Positions 46,977 to 57,469 of a stretch of DNA of 64,000 nt are shown here, piece after piece. The translations under genes were made by a program, and so were the position numbers. The DNA lies in assembly GCA_019915135.1 (NCBI GenBank), contig JAHLMK010000001.1:5394001-5458000 (forward strand), written 5' to 3'. Each line of letters starts with the position of its first letter. Positions within the stretch are counted from its first letter, which is position 1. The notes under the pieces are model-generated. The model worked only from the letters and a program-made list of their open reading frames with translations, was not told the DNA's origin and did not search any database. The DNA is from Strobilurus pachycystidiatus (taxonomy: Eukaryota > Basidiomycota > Agaricomycetes > Agaricales > Physalacriaceae).

Positions 46977-47398
46977 ATCAAAAAGTAGTAACGAAGAGGC
47001 CGTACCAAAAAGATTTGGATGCAAATGACAGTTAAGGATGCAAGACTGGCAACAGAGGTACTCGAACCGGCGCTCGGGTTTGAAACCAAGTCCGAGGCGA
47101 GGCGCTCAGCCGTTGAGCCAGTGGTGTCCGAAATCTAGCAAGTGCTCTGGCAGGATGACGGGGACGTCATCAGAAAAAGTAAGAAGGGAATAGAGGGACA
47201 ATGGTCCCATTTATTCTAAAGACTATAATTTCGAAATAAAAATGAAATTTTGGGCTCTAAATACGGTACATGAGACCTTCGTAACGAGGAAATGGAAAGA
47301 AAAAGGGTCATAGCCCCTTGAGACTATGACGCACGACTCGGGCAGGGCTGTGCCCGGCTACGAACGAGAAAGCTTAAAGGTGATGAGCAACGAAGGTG
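46977..47398. other. 3' region of the retrotransposon and upstream flank of next gene
   Basis: Contains a degenerate tRNA-like stretch on minus (47057-47121), a purine-rich tract GAGGAAATGGAAAGAAAAAGGG near 47286-47307 and the inverted repeat TCATAG/CTATGA around 47308-47330. No 3' LTR matching 38367-40010 was found. Confidence 0.4.
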
Positions 47399-48009
47399 AT
47401 GCACGAAGCGAAGAAAAGAAGCCTGGGCAAGTCCACGCACCTTCAACCGCACCCACCATGTCGTCGCCAACACCAGAGGTCGCCCCGGAGAACAAAGTGC
47501 GTCTCCACCAACAAGGCACAGCAGGGAGGCGAACTAACTTACCTAAAGGAGAAGTCGCCCACCCCTGCGAACGAAAAGGAGGCCTCCCCAGAGGAAGAGC
47601 GCGTCAAAAAGGCTGTCAAGGTAAGCCAGACGTGACAGGGAAAAAGAAAAAGAACGGCTAAAAACGAGTCAAAACAGGTAGACGCGCGTCCCGAGGAACT
47701 ACCTGATGCAAGGCCGTTGTTCGACTATAGCGGGTTCCTCCTGAACAACCGCGTACCAGTCGGATTGCGAGCAGCAGGTATAGACCTGGCGTTAGCACAG
47801 GAGCTGTCGGCGACGCCGGAGCGTACCAGAAAGATTCTGGAGGGACATGGCTACAAGACCTACCGTGCCGATGCCGTCTTCTGGACGGAATTTCAGGATG
47901 TGCTCGAGACGCTAGACGCCGCCATCGACTCACCTCTGGAACGCGTCGAAACCGCTCTCACTCGGGCCCTCGATCAAGTGGAACTCGGTCCAAAGAATAA
48001 CGAACCGCC
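47399..48009 (+). pseudogene. Zn2Cys6-like cysteine-cluster gene, 5' part (split by KDZ-B)
   Basis: Start uncertain: 47399, or 47458 which has an excellent CCACCATGT context but another frame. An intron 47621-47677 (GTAAGC to ACAG) is phase 0. The second exon reads LFDYSGFLLNNRVPVGLRAA, GIDLALAQELSATPERTRKI and AVFWTEFQDVLETLDAAID, ending in GPKNNEPP at the insertion site. Its reading frame continues exactly in the piece at 60337-61351. Similar proteins occur in many copies in Agaricomycetes, so this may itself be an element gene. Confidence 0.7.
48002..48009 (+). repeat. Left target-site duplication of KDZ-B (GAACCGCC)
   Basis: 8-bp GAACCGCC, repeated at 60329-60336. Eight-base duplications are the known length for Zisupton-type (KDZ) insertions. 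Confidence 0.85.
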
Positions 48010-48040
48010 AACCATTGCACCTGGAGATAGGGAATATGAG

Positions 48041-48086
48041 TGGTTATAACCATTGATCTTGTTTCCACCTACAATGGTTATAACCA
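48041..48086. repeat. Left subterminal dyad pair of KDZ-B
   Basis: TGGTTATAACCA at 48041-48052 and 48075-48086, 34 bp start to start. A weaker dyad CTGGTTACAACCAG follows at 48119-48132. The reverse complement of the whole block aligns with 60251-60298, including a shared AAACAAG in the spacer. Confidence 0.8.
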
Positions 48087-48367
48087 GTGCTGAACAGCGG
48101 GGAAAAAGCCATAACTCGCTGGTTACAACCAGTGGTGGCTGTGTAGCCGCATTTAGCCTGTGTCCGTACCTACCCGACCACATATAGACCATTCCCCAGA
48201 GCTGCCATCGGCCAAATGTAGCAACTCGCATGGCAATTAGGACCATTCCAATTCAATTACACGTTTATTGATGGTGACTACTTGATTGAGCAAAAAATCG
48301 GTCGAAAACTAGAATGTCCGTGTGTACAATGTCCAAAAGAGATAGTAAGCTAGAAGAGGGAGGCGCA

Positions 48368-51300
48368 TCAGTCATCCAAAGTCGCATCGTCATCGTTTGC
48401 CGCCAGCGCACGCGCTGCAGCAAGCCCCTCGATAGCCAGCTCGTCCTCAGACTCCGATTCCTCCACCTCTTCCCTGATCTCGATCCGATCCGGAATCCTC
48501 CTTTCACGAGACTTCCACGGCCGGGCCCACATGTCAACGAAATGACTGGCAAGGCTGCGGCGGACCGCCGCCTGGCGATGAGCATACGCGCGAATTCCCG
48601 CCGCCAAGGCCGGACTAGCCTCGTCCCAACCACTAGAGCGCTCCGTCAGCCACAGATCCGCCTCCCGCTCCAAAGAGACCACTATGCGCCGCTTCTCCTC
48701 AGTCAACAGCTGCACCTCTTCCGTCCAGCTCCTCGCCCTCGCCCTACTCTTCAGCCACTCAACCCGAACTGAATCGTTGAGCTCGTCGTTATTGTAAGAG
48801 TCGAGCGCGTTCTCCATTCGCCAGATCCAGGAAATTTCGTAACTGCCACTGCCGAGCTGTGTCTGCTGAGAATTGATGCCCGTCTTGCGTCGCTTTTCCG
48901 TGGGCTGGTCGACATCGAATATGAAGCTGTCCATGGCACGTATGTCGGCATCCTCCAATACTCGGAGTTTCTCTTCCCAACCTCCCGGCCCTCGAAGCAA
49001 CAGAAGCGCCGCTCGCGCTACTCGATACTTTTGCACCGCTAGATTCGACTTTGCCTCCAGGCGCTCGATGATGGCGAATGACCTCCCGGTTCTCTTCTGC
49101 CCTCGGACGTTTCGCTTTCGGAAGGCGGCAACAGAACGACGCGTACGCTGCATCGATCGAATCGTTTCCAGCGCGTCATAGCACTGAGCCTCCCGCAGTT
49201 TATCCTCCTTCTCTGCTACCTCTCCAATACATCCTTGGGCTCGTGCGGCAGGACTGAGAGCCGAAGGCATGAGGAGAAGTTCCGTCTCAACATCGCCCTC
49301 CCTGGATCCAGCGAGGTCTCTGATGGCGATCCTGACCGCTGGCATATATACGCTCTGGACGTCCCGCAACTGACGGAGCTGCCGCTGGAGCTGGGCACGC
49401 TTTTCCTGGATCTCTTTGACTACAGCGGGTGCGTCCTTGTTGTCGCTCTTCATTAGGTAGGTGACACGACGCCTAGCAAATGATGATTAGTGATAATACG
49501 GACGACTAGAAAGAAATACGCACTGCACGTCTTCAATCAGAAGACCTAATGCAACGCAGACCGACGGACTAGTCTCGTGTAGCGGGAATGAGGCGGCTTC
49601 AGCTTTGCGCTCCTCCTCTGCCAATTTCTGACGAATAGTGTTTTCGCTGGCATCTAGAACCCATCAATACTCAATTGACAGAACGTAGGAGATAACTTAC
49701 GAAGAGCGGGAAGAAAATAGGGATTTTCCTTCTCGCTATCTTGCTCCCATCCTTCCACTTGCTTTGTCCACTTGTCCGCGCATCCCGCCGGTAAGATTGC
49801 CGTGAACTCTTCGTGCGCTGATACGTGCGCTGACCGTCCCTTGAGTGCCTGATAGTGTCGTCGATGAGTCAGTCTCCCTAAACAACGCATTAGAGAATTG
49901 AAAAAAGGCAGCTATGAAAGATAAACCTAATCCAGTCGTCTTCGCCCAATTATGGCTACTCATCTGCCGGTCCAGAATGTCATGCCGATGACCAGGCAGC
50001 ATCTCCTTCGTTGCCGGCGCTGCGTTGTTCAAACCCGACCATGTGCGTTCGATACCCTCGCCGTCCGTCCTGCCCACGCCATGTTGGATATTCATGCTGA
50101 ATTTGACCTGGCACCCGATTTTGTGGCCCTTGCAGTGACATTTCGGGATGCCCCACGCCATCGCAAGATCGTCGGGAAGATGGAGACATTCTGGCATCCG
50201 ACGCATGCGCTCGACGAAGTGTATCGACCATTGACAAACGATGTCGTACGACACAAAGATTTGACGGAGTCCTCGCGCCACGATACTCAGAGCTGATAGA
50301 CTGATATAATCCATGTTACAGTATCTAGACAAGACAAATGAGAAATGGGTATAGCAAAGAGTCATTAGAAATTCTTACCGTTCACCGCGTTGCAGATCGC
50401 CCGCCCCGTTGGGGAGAATGAACTCGTGCCGCGCGCAAATTGTCATTCCAATGCCCGTTGAACGCAAGCCGGTTGCATTTTTGGATTCGGCATGGGCGAG
50501 CGTCTTGAAGCCTGCGCAAGAGCTGATCTGTACCTCACGGTCAGTAAATAATCACAGGAAATAAGGAAAACCCACATCTTGCTGTTTCGGGTATAGAGCA
50601 ATGTGCTCCAGATACGCCTGTAGCTCGACGAAGTAAGCCCACCCTGTGTGTAAGCCAGGGTCCACGGTACTCGGTCGACGCAAATTTTTGAGCCGAAAAT
50701 TCGCGTCCAGGGCGATGATTAGTCGATAGAGAAATCTGAAAACATTGTTAGTCGACTGCAGAGTGAAAGATAACGAATCACATACTGTTGTTCGGCCGGC
50801 ATAGACTCCCAGTTGGCAGGAAGATTGAAGCCAGGGCGCGGGCACGCTGGGCAGCGAAGCGCGAGCTCGCCTGAGGCCGTAAGAGCACGACCATCCTTCA
50901 TAGCACCGCGTCCAACCCGCTTCAACATCTTGAGGTGTGCGAACTGGCGATTCATTCGAAGTAAAGACTTGTACCGGCTCTGGGATTTTTGATTAAACAC
51001 AATCCCCGAATTAGAGAATAAGCAGCGTACCTTTGGCAGTGCGACTCCGGTATTATCAGTCATGCGTTCCAGCGCCTGATAGTATTCCAGCGTGCTGAGC
51101 TTGCCCGAAGCAGCGAGCATCTCGTAGCACTCCAACATCCGGAACGTAGCACCTGTTTTGGGGAATTTTGTCGTGGCAGGAAAGAGCTCTGTCCGTAGCA
51201 TCTGGATGCGAAGCGGAGCGCGTTGATCGCAACCACAGAAGTCGGCGTTAACTCGATGCACAGTGTTACCGTGGAGAATGGTAAAATTTGCGTGGGCGGG

Positions 51301-51982
51301 TTGGGGGTTGACGCAAGAGTTGACGTCCTGGTGGCCAATCTGAACGCGTAGACCAAGGCCCTTTAGAGTGACTGCTTCGTAGCATTGGCCGTTCCAACGC
51401 TACAACAAAAATCAACCACGGCACGAATATGACAAGTAGAGGACGTACCTGGATACGATGCAGAGGATTACGAGTGTGGTGCAGGATTGTGCAGCTCAAG
51501 CACTCGGTGAATGTGCCCCAACAATCCTTGCAGCGAAATATAGCGTGTCCCGGCACGATCTCTTGAATACCGTTATAGCAGGTCTGGCAGGGCCTATCCG
51601 CGCTACCGATAGCTTCCAGACGCGTCATCTCCTCCAAAAACTCCTGCGGCATGCCATCGTCGACCCATTGCATTTGGTTCCGATCCTGCCGGACAGCGTC
51701 AAAGGACTACCCAAGGCAAAGAGTCGAGGAACATACGGGATTAGGTTTGCGCTGTAGTCTGGCGGTGGAAGGAGGGGGGATGTGAAAACGGTTGGTCCAG
51801 ATGGCCGGCATGGCATTGGCGCCTTCGTCGCGTGCACAGCTTGTTGAGGCGGAAGTCGACATGCGCTTGCCATCTCGGGAGAGAGCGACTGTCCGCGCTT
51901 GAACAACCTGCAAATTATCGTAGTCTTCATGGTCGTCGGCGCGGACCGCCTTGAGGGTACGTTTTTTCGAAGGGGCCGGCAT
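48368..51982 (-). CDS. KDZ transposase with CxC2-like cysteine cluster (element B)
   Basis: About 1,000 residues; start at 51982 (MPAPSKKRTLKAVRADDHEDY), stop at 48368. Same layout as element A: CQTCYNGIQEIV..FRCKDCWGTFTECLSCTILHHTRNPLHRIQ, GHQDVNSCVNPQP, CGCDQRAPLRIQMLRTE, CPACPRPGFNLP. The core has IIALDANFRLKNLRRP, VSYDIVCQWSIHFVERM, KCHCKGHKIGC and RTDGEGIERTWSGLNNAA, from which D, D and E are the probable catalytic residues. The C-terminal half is a long basic coiled region (KEIQEKRAQLQRQLRQLRD and following) with an acidic tail. About ten exons; every readable exon is open. Basidiomycete proteins of this type are usually labelled CxC2-like cysteine cluster KDZ transposase-associated. 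Confidence 0.9.
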
Positions 51983-52116
51983 GGAAAGACAAAGAAGTGG
52001 GAGTCGGTCGCATGTTGGTCACGGCGCTCAACAAGTTTGGGGCTGTGGCTGTGTTTGGCCTCGAGATCACTTCATGTCCTTCTTTTAATTTAACAAGCTT
52101 TAAGTCGCAATCTAAT

Positions 52117-52657
52117 CTACGGATCCCCTGCCGTGTTCTGGTCGCCGCCATCGTTCTCCTCGCCGCCATCGTTCTCCTCGCCACCAACAATCTCCTCGCC
52201 ACCAACAATCTGCTTGTGGCAAGCACACAAACACCTGGACTGCCAGCTAACATCATAGCTGATCATGACTTCCGGCGACGGCACCGACATCGCGCGAGCA
52301 AGAGCCACATCCAGTTCACTATTACCTGTAATGAGGTAGAGCTGGAAAGAATGGTGCAGCGACATACGAGGGGGAAATGGACAAGCGTTCTCCGATCACA
52401 AACTCGCTCTGACTCTGAAGACTGCCCATCGCGCATTCAGTAGACACGAGGACAAGACGAGGACGACAGACTTACTGCTTGGCTTCATTTTGTCGCATGG
52501 CCTTCAATCGCCAGTTTCCATCGGAGCTATAGATGCGAGTCAATAAGGTGCGCCCCAGGTTACTATTCAAATGCACTTACGCCACAAAACGTTCTCCGCC
52601 CCACGACGTACTGCTCTTCTTGACCTTGAAGCGATTCCTGGACTGCGAGCTCGGCAT
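52117..52657 (-). CDS. Small cargo gene, Cys/Gly-Glu rich end (element B)
   Basis: Start at 52657 (MPSSQSRNRFKVKKSSTSWGGERFVA). Short introns lead to SDGNWRLKAMRQNEAKQ and SQSEFVIGERLSISPS. The last exon reads VMISYDVSWQSRCLCACHKQ and then a repetitive tail of IVGGEE/NDGGEE units with a stop at 52117. The GERLS and YDV..C.C traits and the position match the gene at 31743-32130 in element A. The exon structure in the middle is uncertain. Function unknown. Confidence 0.4.
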
Positions 52658-52889
52658 GGTGGGCAAAGGTGAGAGATCGAGTACGGGAGTAGAGCGACTC
52701 ACTCACGATATTAGAGTCGCAGCGACAGACATCGAAGAGTCCTGTCGTACATAATGGATGCGCCCTGCTTCTATCCTTGGACGGACACGTGTGTTGGCCT
52801 TCACTCATTACCTCCATCACTGACCTCAACTTGACGAGGTAAAAGCTAATCAGTACTGTTAACGGACGTGCTAATGATTTTCGAGACAG

Positions 52890-53351
52890 ATGTATGTTTG
52901 CACGGAAAAGCAAGTTCTCGCGTTTCGCAAATATTGTCTGTCGTACCATACGACGCGCCACCTCGAGTTCTTCGATATGTGGCTCCAGGCCTGGATCGAT
53001 ACGGTGCTTCTTCACGTTCAACCCGAATTAGCGGCACTAGCCTCAGACGTTTTATTCAATGTATGTTGTTACACTTACTTGAATGTTCATGCTCATGCTC
53101 ACTGCAATGTGCAGATCGTCCTTGGCGAAGTCGAGCGCAGTTATGATGCTGCTGCCGTGGAGGCAATGCTGTCAATGGAGGACGACATCCAGGATCTTAC
53201 CTACGGAATGTATCAGCTTTCCTTGTACACTCGTTGGGACCCGGATTCGATGAGAAGCATTTCGGATACATGGCGGACGTCGCCATCGCCCTGGCCCTCC
53301 TCATCACGCACCGGATGGGAATCTTATAGAGACGACCTTTGGGGCAATTGA
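52890..53351 (+). CDS. Plus-strand cargo gene of KDZ element B
   Basis: Start at 52890 (MYVCTEKQVLAFRKYCLSY), with RHLEFFDMWLQAWIDTVLLHVQPEL. An intron probably runs from GTATGT near 53060 to GCAG near 53115, joining to IVLGEVERSYDAAAVEAMLSMEDDIQDLTYGMYQLSL. The stop is at 53351. It is shorter than its element A counterpart because the C-terminal region (EEWGKTPYKPEP.. in A) is absent. Unknown function. Confidence 0.5.
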   Translation: MYVCTEKQVLAFRKYCLSYHTTRHLEFFDMWLQAWIDTVLLHVQPELAALASDVLFNVCCYTYLNVHAHAHCNVQIVLGEVERSYDAAAVEAMLSMEDDIQDLTYGMYQLSLYTRWDPDSMRSISDTWRTSPSPWPSSSRTGWESYRDDLWGN

Positions 53352-53544
53352 GTTGAAGCAGGCAGAGGGTTCCGAGATCACTCGATAAATACAATGTCAT
53401 ACAGATATTTTTAATTTTAAGTGGTCCGTATAACGATGAAGGCGAGTATAGCGAAATAAAAAGCAACAAGATATAAAGTAGAATAATATGATATCGGACT
53501 AAAAAGATGCGGGAGATAGGGCGGCAGATATATATAATTTACGA

Positions 53545-54472
53545 TTAAAACTCGGGACCCCAAACAGGCGAGAGCGAGCGCGGGCGAGGCGGCGCTGCGC
53601 GTCTGGCGCGTACGAGCTCTAGCAAGGATGGACCTTTGCGAGCAGCCTGCATCTCTTGCACCCATTTTCCGACATCGCGATCCATGGCTTCTGTGTCCTC
53701 CTCCTCCGATTTGACATCGGTCTGAAGTCCAACGGCAGTGGCCTCGGTTCCTTCACTCGCAACGTCCATGACAGCGTCGGGAATATCATCGTCGAGGGAC
53801 TCTGTCGACGTGAACGAGAGGGAGGAAGAGATGGATGGAGATGGAGACCATGAGGAAGAGAGGGACGGAGACCGGGAGGAATCGACAGCGGCAGGGGACG
53901 CGTCTCTCACAGCGGCAGGAGACGCGTCTCTCACGACAGGGGACGCGTCTCTGGACTGGTCGGACGCGACAGAGGGCTCGGCAACGCGCTCAGGTTTGAC
54001 GAGCCGACGAGGGCGAGGGCGAGGGCGAGGCTGACCGTCATAAATGACGAGGTTCTTGCGCCGCTCCCAGAGGCCGTGCTCGTTCTGGACCGTCATTAAC
54101 TTGCGGCATCCCCACAACAGTCCGAAACAGAGGTTCTAAAAGTCACAATCAGAGAGGACTATGAGCAAGACGCGTTGAGTACATACCTTGCAACGCTTGT
54201 TGAAGCGTTTCAAGTGATCCTCTTTCGTCTCATCGAGGAGACGGGGCAGCGGAAACTCGACGGTGTGCAGCGTTTCAAAACGCTGACGAAAGGCCTTGAT
54301 ATCACCGTTCCGTTTGTGGACGCGCGCAAGCTCGCGGGCGGAGCTGATGAAGAATGGAGCCTCGTCGGCGGTGAAGCACTACGCATCGATATCAGCAGGG
54401 ACGCGACGCGTCAAGGAAGGGGAGACGTACCTTAGGAAAGGCAGGAGGAGCCAGGAAAGTCTGCTGAGACAT
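53545..54472 (-). CDS. Cargo protein ending in WGPEF (element B)
   Basis: Start at 54472 (MSQQTFLAPPAFPK). Exons: CFTADEAPFFISSARELARVH, FETLHTVEFPLPRLLDETKEDH, then LMTVQNEHGLWERRKNLVIYDG. A low-complexity middle follows, with RDASP repeats and Ser/Pro runs, and the C-terminus is RPRSLSPVWGPEF at the stop 53545. About 260 residues. It has the same conserved ends as the element A gene at 33098-33976, and the middle differs completely. No known domain; likely a disordered linker protein specific to these transposons. Confidence 0.65.
53881..53955. repeat. In-frame minisatellite in WGPEF gene
   Basis: Three to four copies of a GGACGCGTCTCT-containing unit (about 21-27 bp) encode RDASP repeats on the minus strand. 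Confidence 0.7.
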
Positions 54473-54823
54473 TTTGAAGGCTGAGGACGCGTCGATTGCG
54501 AGCTGGAGTGAAAGGAGGTGGGAGACGAAGGATTTAGAGTTTTTGCCTCGTTTTGTCGACGGAAGTGTGCCGACGACGACTCCGCTACTCAGCAACAACT
54601 CAGCTGTCAGGCGAGAGTCGGCAAAGAAAGATGCACACACCACGCGAGAAGAGGCATAGCTAGATCGTAGATGGGGAGAATCGCATGAGAGGCGCTGCTC
54701 ATTTACGTACAGAACTAGCGCAACGGCGGTGCGTGAGGACCTGAAAATGCGTTAATAGAGGGGCCAGCGACGAGTGGGGCGATGATAACGTACAGTTCAA
54801 ACCAATGTTATATTTTGGACCTG

Positions 54824-55489
54824 CTACTTTTGCTGATAGAGAAGTTGGCGGCGGCGCTTTGCTGTTTTGAGCGACCGAGCCTTGGCGTGTTGAAGGAGGT
54901 CCTCGAGAAGGGAATGCACACTTTCGAAGTGGGCGCGCATCTCGAGGGCATCCTTCGCGTACTCATGTCCCATCCCCGCCTCGTCTTGAATCTGCCCTAC
55001 GCCTTCCCGCACGTACTCTAACTTTTCGCGATAGAAGAACTCCTTGGTGGAAATGAGGTCGAATCCCGCGGCCCAGTCCATCTCCTCGAATTGCTCTACC
55101 AGTTTGGCGGCGTAAGCGATGAGGTTATTGCTGCTGTCTGCACGCAATTCGGCATCGACTAGGCGGAGCCGGCGAAGGACGCGCTTGCAGAGCGCGTCGT
55201 CGAAGTACCTAGCAGATTGATTAGCCAGTTCAGAGAAAGAAGAGAGCACGCACTTGACTGGCGCCGCCTGTGGAGCCTGCGCGCGACGACGTTTGCCTTC
55301 TTTGCGGGCTTGGACATCGTACCGACGTTTTTGCGCCTGGAGTTGGGATTCCCGGTTTCTGGCTCGTTGCCGTCAGCGTCAGAGGAGTGGAGATGCAACG
55401 ACAACGCACTTAAAGTACCATCGAAGGCGTTTATCCTTCTCCGCCTGGGCTTTCTCCTCCGGGGTGTTGTATAATTTCTTGCGGCCCAT
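54824..55489 (-). CDS. Basic coiled cargo protein (element B)
   Basis: Start at 55489 (MGRKKLYNTPEEKAQAEKDKR). Exons join to LRWYFKNRESQLQAQKRRYDVQARKEGKRRRAQA, then YFDDALCKRVLRRLRLVDAEL, FYREKLEYVREGVGQIQDEAG and the basic end KARSLKTAKRRRQLLYQQK at 54824. About 170 residues. Clear homologue of the element A gene at 34391-35063, with the same exon arrangement. The basic N-terminal helix suggests nucleic-acid binding; function otherwise unknown. Confidence 0.65.
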
Positions 55490-55666
55490 GGTGGCGGTAG
55501 TAACTAGAGAGAGGCCTCGTCAGTCTAAGAATGCAGGCGCTAGGCAATACGAGGGCTTACAAAAGGTATTGGAGTGGTTGTAGCCAGTCAAAGGGAGGTA
55601 GCACAGGTGAGCGTACGAACGGAATCAGCAATTGCTCTGGGTACTTGCCTTAGGAAACGAGATCAC

Positions 55667-56191
55667 TGGACTTCTATTGGACCTTTATTCTTACCTCTCA
55701 CAAATAAAATCGGAAAAAATTCGTAGCGTTAAAATACAATTGATTATGGTTTTAGGTATTTTTTGGGGAGCAAGAATAGTGACGAATGACTGTTGTCGTC
55801 GTCGACAGTCTGAACGTGAATGGAATGATGATTGGACTGCTACTGGACTTCTATTGGACTACTACTGGACCGTTATCATAGCTCCCTAGAGAAAGCGAGT
55901 ACCCATAAAATGGCAACGCGTAGACCTGAGGGACGTGTAAGTGATCAATGTTTCGCAAATCCGAGGACGACCTGTTTGAATGGTGAGTTATACGGATATC
56001 ATTTGTCTCGGCATTTTAATGGACCTTAATTGGACCGAAATGGTAGCGGTCCGTGCAGGGAGTGGACAGTCTGGGAAAGAGTGAGTAATCAAGGATAAGA
56101 CGCTGGACAGTCACTTCGTCGCGATCCGGGAGTGTTTTCTTGACTGAGCCTCGATAGTAAGTCCAAAGAGTTGCCTACAGTTTGATTGGAC
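55667..56191. promoter_or_regulatory. Periodic AYTGGACY array upstream of cargo gene (element B)
   Basis: TGGAC cores at 55667/55678, 55833/55844/55855/55866, 56020/56031 and 56187. Spacing is exactly 11 bp within clusters, and 166, 187 and 167 bp between cluster starts. Same place relative to the coiled cargo gene as in element A. Confidence 0.5.
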
Positions 56192-56495
56192 CATTTCATT
56201 TCGGAACATAGGTGCTGTTCCGGAAGACCGAATACCAGAGGCATCGCGAGCAGACAGCTAGACAAGCACAGCATGACCATGAGCGCCAGCGGGAAGGGTA
56301 CAACCGTTCATTACTGAAGGTAGAGTTTATGCGACTCGTCGTTCTCGGAAGAGGTGGTCCGGCTAAAAGCGCCGAGCAGTCATTCTGATGTGACAAGGGA
56401 CTGGCCAAGCCGGTTCGATTGATCTAATTGATGTCTTGTACGTGATACGTGATCCTGGTGCAACTTGGTATACGGCACAAAACTCCTGTACTACC

Positions 56496-56566
56496 CACAG
56501 CCAGATGGCATACTGGTTCTGAGCACTGAAGAACCAGTGTTGAGTACCAGGTCCCATCTGGCTGTG
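56496..56566. repeat. Nested perfect inverted repeats (hairpin)
   Basis: Outer arms CACAGCCAGATGG (56496-56508) and CCATCTGGCTGTG (56554-56566). Inner arms ACTGGTTCT (56512-56520) and AGAACCAGT (56530-56538) around a 9-base loop. Confidence 0.8.
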
Positions 56567-56734
56567 TATTTTGGATCATACAATCGTCAGTCATTTTTAA
56601 TTTTCCGGACTTTCGGCTATCGTCTCGCGGACCGCCCTTAATTTTGATAACCTCATGTTGATGTTTTCTAATTTTGTTCCAGGTACACTATAGTCTCCGC
56701 GCATCACTGCCGCCATGTGCATGATGCATATTTA

Positions 56735-57260
56735 CGCCGGATAACTCACGTCGACAGCGCATATTCTATTCAGACTTCAAGCGCGGCTGCTTCACTGGCT
56801 GCAGCGCGCTTGATAAGAGAGTCCACATAGACATTTTTCTGTGCTTGATGATCTGACAACCCGTATTTAGGTCTTTCGCCGTCAGATTTGAAGCACATCT
56901 GCCTCATTGGCGGCACTGCTTCATAGAGGGGTACGGGACATTTTTCCCCGGGATATCTCACGTCGACGGCCCTTGTCGACACTTCTCATTCATACTCCAA
57001 GCGCGCCTGCTTCACTGGCTGCAGCGCGCTTGTCAGAGCCTTCCTTCGGTATTTTTCTTGAAGTCCGAGGTTCTGACTCCCCCTATACAGGTCTTTCGCC
57101 GTCAGAGATTATGCGTCTCTGCCTCAACGGCGGCAGCGCAATTCCAGCATCGCTGCATCTTTTTCAGGTACACGCGACTTCAAGTCGCGTGTGATGGTCA
57201 TGCGCGTTTATACTTCAAGTCCCTCTGCCTCACCGGCAGCAGGCACTTCTGGGATGCACA
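56735..57260. repeat. Diverged tandem repeat of about 215 bp
   Basis: Two long copies and a third partial one. Each has CTCACGTCGAC, then a CAAGCGCG-CTGCTTCACTGGCTGCAGCGCGCTTG block (near 56777 and 56998; weaker at 57213), then AGGTCTTTCGCCGTCAGA (near 56867 and 57090). Non-coding in appearance. Confidence 0.65.
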
Positions 57261-57469
57261 AGGACATCGTCATTTTTTTTGTTAACTTACGCGCTGTATC
57301 ATTAGGCAAATCTGATGTCTTTTTAAACTCATTTATTTGCGCTGCATTTTATCAGACCGTCGAGATGTTCTGTTGTGAATAAAATATTTCATTCTCTAGC
57401 AACACAGCAACGAACACAGCGTAAATACTTGATACAATGGTACGCAGTCAAGAAAACAAGACGAGGAAA

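Larger units (their letters stand above)
38367..47310 (+). mobile_element. Ty3/gypsy-like LTR retrotransposon
   Basis: The coding order is Gag-like (40580), protease (41941), RT-RNase H-integrase (to 46976), with all catalytic motifs. A 1.6-kb upstream block starting with TGTAGG at 38367 and ending with CA at 40010, containing a TATA box at 39183, is a likely 5' LTR. A purine tract lies at 47290-47306. No second copy of the LTR is visible after 46976, so the right border is uncertain and the 3' LTR seems lost. Confidence 0.7.

Noticed and set aside
47096..47103. GGCGAGGC identical to the predicted target duplication of element A
   Set aside because: No KDZ-like terminus precedes it, and an 8-mer match within tens of kb is expected by chance.
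48314..48772. Plus-strand open frames opposite the transposase C-terminus (also 61656-62114)
   Set aside because: Antisense shadows of the strongly supported transposase exon; duplicated only because elements B and C are copies.
56063..56108. Further TGGAC sites at 56063 and 56104 as members of the periodic array
   Set aside because: They lack the AYTGGACY context (AGTGGACAG, GCTGGACAG) and do not fit the spacing.
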